A stretch of DNA of 64,000 bases from JAUIET01 sp045106985 (GTDB taxonomy: Bacteria > Pseudomonadota > Gammaproteobacteria > Pseudomonadales > JAUIET01). Each line of letters begins with the position of its first letter. Positions within the stretch are counted from its first letter, which is position 1. Shown here piece by piece: positions 28,127 through 36,476 of this stretch. The translations under genes and the position numbers were made by a program. Under the pieces are notes generated by a model. That model was not told the origin of the DNA. It was given only the letters and a program-made list of their open reading frames with translations, and did no database searches. The stretch is taken from contig JBGCFQ010000021.1 of NCBI GenBank assembly GCA_045106985.1, positions 1 to 64,000 on the forward strand. Direction: 5' to 3'.

Positions 28127-30760
28127 ATGCGGTCAAAACTTCCCTTTCTGTTTTCAATTGCATTGCTGCTTGTCCCTTTTCAGGTTGGCGCTGTTGAGTT
28201 AAAGGCGCGAACTGCACAAACAGGCGCGCCAGTTTTTGTGAAGACGGGTGTACCGTTTGCACAGGGCAAGCTTATGCGTAAGCAGCAACTCAGCTTGTTG
28301 AACTCCAGCGGCCGAAGAGTACCTGCACAGTTTGACGTTTTATCGCGATGGCCTGATCAATCAATTAAATCAATGCTTGTTTCGACTATGGTTGCTCCCG
28401 GTTCAGGAAGTGCAAAGCTGAACCTCAATGTGCAAAATTTGGAATCTAGTTCACCAGTTCTGGATGGAACGACCGCATCGAAATTAACAGTGGTAGAGGA
28501 TGACAAACAGATAGTGGTTCAGAATGGACTGATCAAGTTCAATATTAACAAAGAGCGCTTCAATGTGATGCAGGGTGTTTGGAGAGATCTTGATGGCAAC
28601 GGAAGTTTTGATTCTAATGAGCGACAGCTGGGAATTGGAGACATCTATTTAATCGATGCGGCAAGCAACGTTCAATATACAGCTTCGGCGGATAGAACAC
28701 CTGAGGTAACGATTGAAGAGAGCGGACCGGTGCGAGTCGTCATTAATGCCAAAGGAGGCTTGTTTAGTCAGTCATCTCGAGAGCTTACCAAATATGTGGT
28801 GCGAATATTCGCCTATGCTAACTCCGATCAGATTGATCTCGAATATACGCTGATCGATCCACGGGATGATCAAAGCGCAAGAGATGTGCCTAAGAAGCTT
28901 CCACTAAGTGTTAAAGAGTTAGGGATTCGTTTTGCACACACCTTGGGTAACTCGCAGTTTCACTTTGGTGGTGACAATAACAAGGTACATGTAGGCCAGA
29001 TTAGCGGAGAACATTTTTTGACGCAAACTGGCAGAATGAATTTTGTAGATGGAGAATTAAATGCAGACGATCCATTTAGCCTTAAGTACACCGGCGCTGG
29101 CCGAGGTGATAAAGCCAGTGGTTGGTTGGCAATTGGATCGCAGAAGAGTTCTATTGGCGCTATGGTCAAGGATTTTTGGCAGGAGTTTCCCAATGAAATG
29201 TCCATTACTCCCAAGGCGCTTATTTTTAGACTTCATCCTGCAAGATCTATTATTGGCGAGCCTGATACGCATCAGCTAATTTTATCGGAGAGTAACAATC
29301 GTTACGACCGCCCCGATACTCTTTACTCACCGAGAGTAGGGATGGCAAAAACGTCAAGGTTGAGACTTGTCTTTAAAAATTCCCCCATCCCAGCGAAGCA
29401 GCTAGTTGCCAATAATAAGCATTTCCAAAAGCATGCACCGTTAATGTCTGCAAGTTCCAGCTATTACACCAGTACAGGCGTGTTTGGGAACATCAGTCCA
29501 TCGAATCGCAGTACCAAACGGTTCGACAACTATTTAATGGACAGTATTTACGAGGTCAGCTTTAAGGAGGGAAAGATACCGATTCTTTATGGCTGGCGAG
29601 ACTATGGTGATCGGCTTTATCACGGTTGGATAGACACCGAAAACGGTGTGCGAGTACCTGGCTTTTATAACGATACCCATGTTGGGTCAAATACGTTTTT
29701 CAAACAATATCTACGTACCGGTGATCTTAGATGGTGGCACACGGCTGAAATAGCGACACATCATTTCATGGACATCGACATTTCTCATAGTCGTCGCTAT
29801 GGTCGACACAGCTTCAACGGTAAAAAGTTCTGGTCGCCACCCGGTGAGCCCATGCTAATTTCGCACGGCAATTATGACCATACAACGCGTGGTGTACATT
29901 TAGGTCATGCACACGTATCGGGAATGACCGACTATTATCTGCTCACTGGCGATAAGCGCACTAAAGATGCAATAGATCTAACTGCTGATTGGTGGAAATT
30001 CATGGCGTCACGTTTTTTCCCAACACCACGCCCCAAGGATCCTGATGACAGGCAATGGGCAGAAGCTGAGCGCGATTTCGCATGGCCCTTATACGTTACA
30101 AATGAACTCGTCAAAGTGAGTGGTGATCTCCAGTACCACAAAGAGGTATCTGGCCAGATCGTTCAGCATCTACTTGAATGGTGGAAAACACCATCGAAGC
30201 ATGAAATAGACGGTCGTCGGCTTGGCACAACAGATGCGAGACGTGGCACTGGTTGGTGGGCGATGGATGAGATGGACAATGGAGATGGTACAGGAACCAA
30301 TCCTTGGATGGCTGGAGCGTTATTGAGCAGCCTCATACAATTCTACCAGCAGGATCTACTGACACCCTCGGGTATACAGCATTCAGAATTGAAAGACATG
30401 ATGTGGCAAGGCCTAAATTATGTAGTGAAATATGGATGGAATGAGCAAGAGAAGTTTTTCGCATACTCGGAATCCGTGTATGACCAAGATGGAGGCAGCG
30501 AGCATATTCTCTATAGCTTGGCCTATCTTCACCAGTTGCTGGAGTCGGACAAAAGTAAAGGCTTGGTTGCTCACCCTGAATGGTACGACACGTCGAGTAA
30601 ATGGCTTAGTATTGCCAAATCTCAGTCGAAACGTTTCCGTAGTGGTTGGGTTGGCGGAGAGCAGGACTATGGCTTCTATGGCTACGAATTCGTTTACCCC
30701 TTGGATTTCTTCAACGTTATGGACGAATTGGACGGTAGGCGTTCAGCGGTAGCTCAATGA
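28127..30760 (+). CDS. Secreted PcRGLX/YetA-like protein, putative polysaccharide lyase
   Basis: The 877-residue protein has a Sec signal peptide (about residues 1-22). Its N-terminal part (FVKTGVPFAQGKL to RWPDQSIKSMLV, about 37-86) resembles the RIFT-barrel domain of PcRGLX/YetA proteins, the exo-rhamnogalacturonan lyase group. The middle and C-terminal parts are rich in Trp, His and Tyr (YGWRDYGDRLYHGW, about 495; DIDISH), as in alpha/alpha-barrel lyases. Residues 154-165 (DLDGNGSFDSNE) match an EF-hand calcium loop. In an EPS locus with uronate genes it may trim or release the polymer; this is inference. A 170-base gap upstream may hold its own promoter. Confidence 0.6.
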   Translation: MRSKLPFLFSIALLLVPFQVGAVELKARTAQTGAPVFVKTGVPFAQGKLMRKQQLSLLNSSGRRVPAQFDVLSRWPDQSIKSMLVSTMVAPGSGSAKLNLNVQNLESSSPVLDGTTASKLTVVEDDKQIVVQNGLIKFNINKERFNVMQGVWRDLDGNGSFDSNERQLGIGDIYLIDAASNVQYTASADRTPEVTIEESGPVRVVINAKGGLFSQSSRELTKYVVRIFAYANSDQIDLEYTLIDPRDDQSARDVPKKLPLSVKELGIRFAHTLGNSQFHFGGDNNKVHVGQISGEHFLTQTGRMNFVDGELNADDPFSLKYTGAGRGDKASGWLAIGSQKSSIGAMVKDFWQEFPNEMSITPKALIFRLHPARSIIGEPDTHQLILSESNNRYDRPDTLYSPRVGMAKTSRLRLVFKNSPIPAKQLVANNKHFQKHAPLMSASSSYYTSTGVFGNISPSNRSTKRFDNYLMDSIYEVSFKEGKIPILYGWRDYGDRLYHGWIDTENGVRVPGFYNDTHVGSNTFFKQYLRTGDLRWWHTAEIATHHFMDIDISHSRRYGRHSFNGKKFWSPPGEPMLISHGNYDHTTRGVHLGHAHVSGMTDYYLLTGDKRTKDAIDLTADWWKFMASRFFPTPRPKDPDDRQWAEAERDFAWPLYVTNELVKVSGDLQYHKEVSGQIVQHLLEWWKTPSKHEIDGRRLGTTDARRGTGWWAMDEMDNGDGTGTNPWMAGALLSSLIQFYQQDLLTPSGIQHSELKDMMWQGLNYVVKYGWNEQEKFFAYSESVYDQDGGSEHILYSLAYLHQLLESDKSKGLVAHPEWYDTSSKWLSIAKSQSKRFRSGWVGGEQDYGFYGYEFVYPLDFFNVMDELDGRRSAVAQ

Positions 30761-30970
30761 GTAGTGCTGTGACAGGCGCAAGAAATAACGTGTGTTTGTT
30801 CCTGCTTAAGTTGCCACTACCGTTCATCTGACGGCTTCATTTAGTCGCGCTTAGCCGCAATGCTTCGAAAACAACGGTTTATACTAAATTAATAAGCATT
30901 TTTTTATAAGCGCAGAGATCGCTGTGCTGAAAGACAACAACCGACAGAATATGGCAACAAAGCACAATTG

Positions 30971-32149
30971 ATGGACCTGATTTTCGGCCTTAGCACGTTT
31001 CTCGTACTCTACATGTTTGTAGGGTACCCGCTTGTCTTGGCCTTTGCAGTGAAGTTGTCATCGAAGAATAAGAATGCTAGTTCAACTGATTTCGCAGAAT
31101 ATGACAATGACCCTGGCTTGAGTGTGGTCATCGCGGCATACAATGAAGAACAGAATATTGTTCGTCGCATAAGTAACTTGCTTGAGCAGAATTATGATCT
31201 TTCAAAACTGCAGATCATTGTTGGGTCTGACGGCTCTGTTGACTCCACAGTGTCCTTACTGGAAGAACAAAAAATTAGAGCTGAACAGTTAGGCGTAAGC
31301 TTCCAGATAATGGCGTTCAGTGAACGCCGGGGAAAGCCCCGGATTCTGAATGAAGCTCTGCTGCACTGTGAGCATGACTTCGTGTTGTTCGCAGATGTAC
31401 GCCAGACTTTCTCGCAAGATACTTTGCGGAACATTTGCCGAGGATTTTCTGATCCCAATGTCGGAGCTGTTAGTGGTGAGCTTTTTTTGCGAGAACCCAC
31501 AGATGTTGAAACAGTGGCAGACATGGGTTTGTACTGGCGTTACGAAAAACTGGTGCGCAAGTTAGAAGCGAAACTGCATTCAACGGTCGGAGCGACCGGG
31601 GCTATCTACGCTATCAGAAAAAACCTCTTTCAGCCAATACCAGAAAGAACCCTTATTGATGATGTGGTTATCCCTATGCAAATATGCTTACAGGGTTATC
31701 GAGTGCTGTTTGCGGATAACGCTCAAGCCTTTGATGTTGCGCCCACTGACACAAACAAAGAATGGCTACGAAAGGTCCGCACCTTAGCGGGAAACTGGCA
31801 GCTGCTTTCGATCCGACCCGGATTCCTAAACCCATTCAAGAATCCGGTGTGGCCCCAGTTTATCTCACATAAAATGCTTCGACTTGCACTGCCATTTTGC
31901 TTGCTAGCTATGTTTATATCCAGCTATTTAGTCGAGGGCGATTTGCACTCGACTATGTTTACCCTTCAGTGCTTGGTGTATGCGATTGGCGTTGCTGCCT
32001 TCTTTTCCGAAAACCTGCGCCGAATGCGTATTCCTGGACTGATCTACTTTTTCTGTATTCTCAATGCGGCAATACTTGTCGGTTTTTATCGTTTAGCGAG
32101 CGGCAATAAAGAAGGGCTCTGGTCTTTTGCGTATAAAGCTGAGCATTAA
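30971..32149 (+). CDS. Glycosyltransferase family 2, membrane-anchored
   Basis: The 392-residue protein has an N-terminal membrane helix (about 5-26) and a GT-A domain starting GLSVVIAAYNEEQNIVRR. IVGSDGSVDST is the nucleotide-binding Asp region and FADVRQTF the D-x-D-like site. TLIDDVVIPMQICLQGYRV holds the base motif and a KVRTLAGNWQ segment resembles the Q/R-x-x-R-W motif of processive enzymes. Three hydrophobic helices follow (about 300-385). It resembles cellulose-synthase-like transferases. The preceding in-frame TTG at 30968 is possible, but the ATG at 30971 is preferred. It lies 207 bases after the lyase-like gene. Confidence 0.85.
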   Translation: MDLIFGLSTFLVLYMFVGYPLVLAFAVKLSSKNKNASSTDFAEYDNDPGLSVVIAAYNEEQNIVRRISNLLEQNYDLSKLQIIVGSDGSVDSTVSLLEEQKIRAEQLGVSFQIMAFSERRGKPRILNEALLHCEHDFVLFADVRQTFSQDTLRNICRGFSDPNVGAVSGELFLREPTDVETVADMGLYWRYEKLVRKLEAKLHSTVGATGAIYAIRKNLFQPIPERTLIDDVVIPMQICLQGYRVLFADNAQAFDVAPTDTNKEWLRKVRTLAGNWQLLSIRPGFLNPFKNPVWPQFISHKMLRLALPFCLLAMFISSYLVEGDLHSTMFTLQCLVYAIGVAAFFSENLRRMRIPGLIYFFCILNAAILVGFYRLASGNKEGLWSFAYKAEH

Positions 32150-32164
32150 CGACACTATCTATCG

Positions 32165-32929
32165 ATGACAATTCCGGTGCTCATGTATCACGCCATTGGC
32201 AACACAGCCACTGGCACGCAGCAATATGACGACGCCGATTTCACGGTTTCTGAAAGAAAATTTCGTACTCATTTAGATTATCTTAAAGCTCAAGGCTTTA
32301 CAGCTGCGCTTCCAGCCGAACTATCGAATAGTGGCTTCGACCACAAAGCCTGCTTGATAACGTTCGATGATGGCCACGCAAGTGATGCTGCCGTGGCTCT
32401 TCCGTTATTGCAGGAGTATGGGTTCTCCGCGGTGTTCTTTATTACTACTGCTTGGATAGGAAAATCTGGCTATATGTCAGAACAAGCGATTAAATTGCTA
32501 AGTGACGCAGGTATGGAGGTGGGTAGCCATGGCCATACTCATAAGTTTTTCAACGATATGACTTATAAAGAAGCGCTCGATGAATTGCAACTCTCTGCCC
32601 AAATCCTGTCTCGCATTACAGGTCTGAAAACAAAAAGCTTTTCAGCCCCTGGCGGACAAATACCAGAGCGGCTTAGCGAGCTCACAGCGGCCGTAGACTT
32701 AGATTACGTTTGTACTTCTTCAACCGGTACATGTGGCCCACGTAATTTTCCATTCGCAATTCCTAGAACGGCGATACGAAAAGATCTTAGCGATTCTGAT
32801 TTCATTCGTATAGTCGAGTGCGATCCAAGCTTTTATCGTCGAGTATTATTTCGTAGCGCAGTTCTTGGCGGTATTCGACGCGTGCTAGGAAACAACTTAT
32901 ATATGAGTATGCGCGAGCGCTTACTTTAG
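32165..32929 (+). CDS. Polysaccharide deacetylase (NodB/CE4 family), second intact copy
   Basis: The 254-residue protein has VLMYHAIG at the N-terminus, ITFDDGH (Asp68, Asp69) and the metal motif SHGHTH (His122, His126). KSFSAPGGQ is the substrate-groove motif. All catalytic residues are present. It has no signal peptide or anchor, so it may act on cytoplasmic or membrane-facing intermediates. It diverges strongly from the copy at 25921, suggesting a different acetylated substrate. It is the last plus-strand gene of the locus and converges on prsR. Confidence 0.87.
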   Translation: MTIPVLMYHAIGNTATGTQQYDDADFTVSERKFRTHLDYLKAQGFTAALPAELSNSGFDHKACLITFDDGHASDAAVALPLLQEYGFSAVFFITTAWIGKSGYMSEQAIKLLSDAGMEVGSHGHTHKFFNDMTYKEALDELQLSAQILSRITGLKTKSFSAPGGQIPERLSELTAAVDLDYVCTSSTGTCGPRNFPFAIPRTAIRKDLSDSDFIRIVECDPSFYRRVLFRSAVLGGIRRVLGNNLYMSMRERLL

Positions 32930-32997
32930 GGGGCGCGAATTAAACCTTCTCAGAGTTTATAGGCTTACTATAGATGCTCTTGAGAAAAAGCCCCGGT

Positions 32998-34356
32998 TCA
33001 ATCAGCCTCCATATCGATTTCATATTTTTTCACTAAGTCATACAAAGTCGGACGCGTGATACCAAGAAGTTTCGCGGCGGCCGAGACGTTGCCATTGGCG
33101 TTCGCCAAGGCACTGTTTATCGCTCTTACTTCGGCTTCCTGACGTACCTGGCGCAAATTCAAGGTCGTACTTTCGCCATCTACCAGACCTAGATCAGTAG
33201 CACTTACCTTGTTTTCGTCCGTCATGATGACAGCGCGCTTAACTTTGTTCTCCAGCTCACGAATATTCCCTGGCCAGTCATAGCTTTCAACAGCAATCGC
33301 CGCGTCAGCCGACAAGCCCTTTATCTTTCTTTTGAGCTCGGCGTTATATTTGCTGACCAAGTGCCGGGCGAGTAAAACCTTGTCTTGACCGCGTTCTCTC
33401 AACGGAGGAATTTCTATTACCATCTCGCTTATCCGGTAATACAGATCCTCCCTGAAGGTACCCTCGGCAACCATAGCTTCCAGATCCTTATTGGTAGCGC
33501 ACAAGACACGAACATCAACAGGAATTTCTTCACGGCCACCGACTCGCTCTATTACCCGCTCTTGTAAAAAGCGCAGGAGCTTGGCTTGCAATGCCAATTG
33601 CATGTCACCAATTTCGTCTAGAAAAAGTGTACCTCCAACGGCCACTTCCACCTTTCCAAGCGTGCGTTTTGCCGCACCGGTGAACGCGCCTTTCTCGTAT
33701 CCGAAAAGCTCGCTTTCCATTAGGTTTTCTGGCACTGCCGCACAATTGATAGCAACAAAGCGACCTTCGTTGTTTGAGCTCAAATTATGAATCGCGCGCG
33801 CAAACACTTCTTTGCCAGTGCCGCTTTCTCCAAGCACGAGACAGGTAACCTGGGTAGGCGCAATTTTTTCAACCGTTCGGCATACATCAAGCATGTTCGC
33901 GGCTGAGGCTATAATGCCATCCAGAGGCGACCGTGTGTTTGCAGCGAGATTCCGATTTTGCTGTTCCAGCTCATGCATTTGAAAAGCGCGTTGCACAATC
34001 AAGTCGAGCACTTCGGTATTTACCGGCTTTTCGTAAAAGTCGTATGCGCCGAGTGATACGGCTCGCACGGCGTTCTCATAGTCGTGGTTGCCGGTGACAA
34101 CGATGATTTTTGTGTGAGGAGCTAAGCGCAGAATTTCATCCAACGTCATGAACCCTTCTTCAACACCCTCATCATCGGGAGGTAAGCCAAGATCTTGTAA
34201 AACAACTTCTGGCTCGTGCTTACGAAGCTCGTTAATCGCACTTTCTCTATCGCCAGCAATGACTACGTCATATTGGTCAAAGTGCCAGCGCAGCTGACTT
34301 TGCAAGCCCAAATCGTCTTCTACAATCAGCAGGGTTTTCTTTTCGTCATCAGACAT
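32998..34356 (-). CDS. prsR: PEP-CTERM-type sigma-54 response regulator PrsR
   Basis: This is an NtrC-family activator expected to switch on sigma-54 promoters of EPS genes. The 452-residue protein has a receiver domain with Asp55 as phospho-acceptor (VVLQDLGLPP) and acidic pocket EDD (13-15). The AAA+ domain has Walker A GESGTGKE (176-183) and the sigma-54-contact loop GAFTGA (223-228). A Fis-type helix-turn-helix lies at the C-terminus (AAAKLLGITRPTLYDLV). The domain plan and the VLQDLGLPP receiver match PrsR of exosortase EPS loci. It overlaps prsK by eight bases, so the pair is an operon. Confidence 0.9.
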   Translation of the reverse strand: MSDDEKKTLLIVEDDLGLQSQLRWHFDQYDVVIAGDRESAINELRKHEPEVVLQDLGLPPDDEGVEEGFMTLDEILRLAPHTKIIVVTGNHDYENAVRAVSLGAYDFYEKPVNTEVLDLIVQRAFQMHELEQQNRNLAANTRSPLDGIIASAANMLDVCRTVEKIAPTQVTCLVLGESGTGKEVFARAIHNLSSNNEGRFVAINCAAVPENLMESELFGYEKGAFTGAAKRTLGKVEVAVGGTLFLDEIGDMQLALQAKLLRFLQERVIERVGGREEIPVDVRVLCATNKDLEAMVAEGTFREDLYYRISEMVIEIPPLRERGQDKVLLARHLVSKYNAELKRKIKGLSADAAIAVESYDWPGNIRELENKVKRAVIMTDENKVSATDLGLVDGESTTLNLRQVRQEAEVRAINSALANANGNVSAAAKLLGITRPTLYDLVKKYEIDMEAD

Positions 34357-36400
34357 TCTGTATTATCTCCTCAACAACAGGAATACTTATAGTGAAGGTA
34401 GTGCCTAGATCTTCCGAGCTCTCTACTTTCACGTCGCCTCCAAGGTTTTGTATATATTCGCGGGTTTGAAATACACCTATACCCATACCCTGGCCAGACT
34501 TTGTAGTATCAAAAGGTCGGAACAAACGCTCCTTAATGAATTGTTCGCTCATACCTTGGCCATTGTCTTCAACAGTTACTACGGCAGTCTTGCTATCAGC
34601 TTCCACAAATACGTCCACAAAACCGCTAGCGGGAGTTGCTTCCTGTGCATTCTTAATGACGTGCGCAAATATCATTGCAAGATGGTCGCGATCTCCGGTA
34701 ACCCAAATCGCAGCATCGTCCATTCGAAGCGACGGGGCTGGTTTCTTCTCGCGGCATTTATTAACCGATTCCAATAGTATCTTGTTCAGTTCGAGACTGC
34801 GGGAAGACGATGGACCTCGCTGCTGCATTTTACTCAGCAAGGTGCTCATCCTAGTTACTGAATTTTCGATAGTCTTAATAGCATCTTCGACAAAGGCGGG
34901 ATTCTCTTTGTGTTTCTTAGCATTTTCCACCACGAGCGCTTGTTGGGCGATAAGGTTCTTTAGGTCATGCATGATGAATGCAGTGAGCTTATTATAGGTA
35001 TCGAACTGCTTGGACTGAGCGAGCTGTTCAGCGGCGACATGTAAGGCAAGGTAGCTCCCCAGCTGACGACCTACCGTTCTGAGCACATCGAGGTCTTCCC
35101 AGGTTAAATTGGTATTACCTTCTTCCTTACTCAGAACAATAAAACCGATGAGCCGTTGCTGAGATATTAGTGGTGCGATAATCCACACCGAAGGGATTGT
35201 AAAAACCCAATCAGGAAGTGCTGCATTATTGGTGTCATTTGTGCGGCTGCGACCGACCGGGTGGAACACCCAGTCAGAAGCCAAAATTTCGCAGAAGTCG
35301 CTGTCGCCGCTGACGCTCGGCATAGCGACATTTTCCAAAGCTGTACTTGCACTGTGGTGGTATTCATTGTCTACCCTCAACCAAAGTTGAGCTTGATCAC
35401 CATGGAATACGGAACAGGCCGCCTCAATAGCTATTTCCTTTTCATCTTTGGCTGAGGAGGGCTGCGATAGAATGTTGATCAGATTTAACCACTCAGTGCG
35501 GTAGTCGTATTTATGCAAAAAGAAGTGCTTGTTGATGAACACTCTCATCGATGCTCGCCAATCCGGCGATGCGAAAACTAGAATTAGCCCGACTGATGCG
35601 CCGATTAGCAAGCCAGCCTGAAGGATCATGCCCCAGCTACCACCGAATATGCGGACGTAGTAAGCCGTTGCAGCCATCGTAAACAGGAATATGCCAGCAA
35701 CTATCAGACTGGCGCTGTAGAATACGGCTTTGCGCGATATACTTACCTGATTGTTATAATTGGTTCGAGTTGTTGCGAAAATGAGGCTAATGGCCGCTAT
35801 CAAATTTATGATGGGCCGAAACTCATTGATGGTCGGATCTACTCTGGAAAAAAGTAATGCGTTTGAGTAGACAACAACGTCAAATACAAAAAATAGAGCA
35901 GCGCCCGCGCAAAGAAAGCTAACGGCTTGTTTTTGACGATCTAAAGTGTTGCGAACCACTTGCTCAACCACCACTATACCTAACAAGCCCAATAACAGGC
36001 TATTCCAGGTCAGAGCGCGAATACCAACACTTAATTGCCCGTCGCTGATTAGGTAGGGTACGTATATAGCTCCTACTAGACCAAAAACGACCAACATTGC
36101 GTACAATGCGTAACTGTTCTTGTGAGAGCTTTCGTCGCTGATATTGAGCATTAGTGTTGCCACCAGGCCCATGATCCATGCTACTGAGTGCAGGGTTGAT
36201 AGTGCTTGTAAGTGAGCTACAGGCGAGGCAGGCGCTTGGCTTGGCGTACTGAAATGCCAAAGTGCAGTAATCAGGCTGGCGATGATAAAAATGGGCGAAT
36301 ATATACCATCTCGCCAAGGTCGCAAGAAGAACACGGCTAGTACAAGAAAGAGCATGCTGGCCGCCGTATGGCTGGTGACAGCTATTTCATCGATCGGCAT
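34349..36400 (-). CDS. prsK: PEP-CTERM-type sensor histidine kinase PrsK
   Basis: This inner-membrane sensor is expected to phosphorylate PrsR. The 683-residue protein has about eight N-terminal membrane helices (about 10-285) and a GAF-like domain (about 320-455). The phospho-acceptor His478 lies in IMHDLKNLIAQQ, and the HATPase domain has N box NAQEATPASG, G1 DNGQGMS and G2 GQGMGIGVFQTREYI. The eight-helix plus GAF layout and HDLKN box are characteristic of PrsK. The signal sensed is not known. It is transcribed away from the EPS operon, followed by prsR. Confidence 0.9.
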   Translation of the reverse strand: MPIDEIAVTSHTAASMLFLVLAVFFLRPWRDGIYSPIFIIASLITALWHFSTPSQAPASPVAHLQALSTLHSVAWIMGLVATLMLNISDESSHKNSYALYAMLVVFGLVGAIYVPYLISDGQLSVGIRALTWNSLLLGLLGIVVVEQVVRNTLDRQKQAVSFLCAGAALFFVFDVVVYSNALLFSRVDPTINEFRPIINLIAAISLIFATTRTNYNNQVSISRKAVFYSASLIVAGIFLFTMAATAYYVRIFGGSWGMILQAGLLIGASVGLILVFASPDWRASMRVFINKHFFLHKYDYRTEWLNLINILSQPSSAKDEKEIAIEAACSVFHGDQAQLWLRVDNEYHHSASTALENVAMPSVSGDSDFCEILASDWVFHPVGRSRTNDTNNAALPDWVFTIPSVWIIAPLISQQRLIGFIVLSKEEGNTNLTWEDLDVLRTVGRQLGSYLALHVAAEQLAQSKQFDTYNKLTAFIMHDLKNLIAQQALVVENAKKHKENPAFVEDAIKTIENSVTRMSTLLSKMQQRGPSSSRSLELNKILLESVNKCREKKPAPSLRMDDAAIWVTGDRDHLAMIFAHVIKNAQEATPASGFVDVFVEADSKTAVVTVEDNGQGMSEQFIKERLFRPFDTTKSGQGMGIGVFQTREYIQNLGGDVKVESSEDLGTTFTISIPVVEEIIQNV

Positions 36401-36476
36401 AAAGAAAAGACACTAGTGATAGTCGTTATTCATTATGCCGCATTCGTGAGAATAGGACTGTGTAATACTGTCGTTA

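Noticed and set aside
32930..32997. Imperfect TCTCAGAG...CTCTTGAGA hairpin between the last deacetylase and prsR
   Set aside because: The stem needs a bulge and is followed by A residues, not T, on the plus strand, and no T-run follows on the minus strand either.
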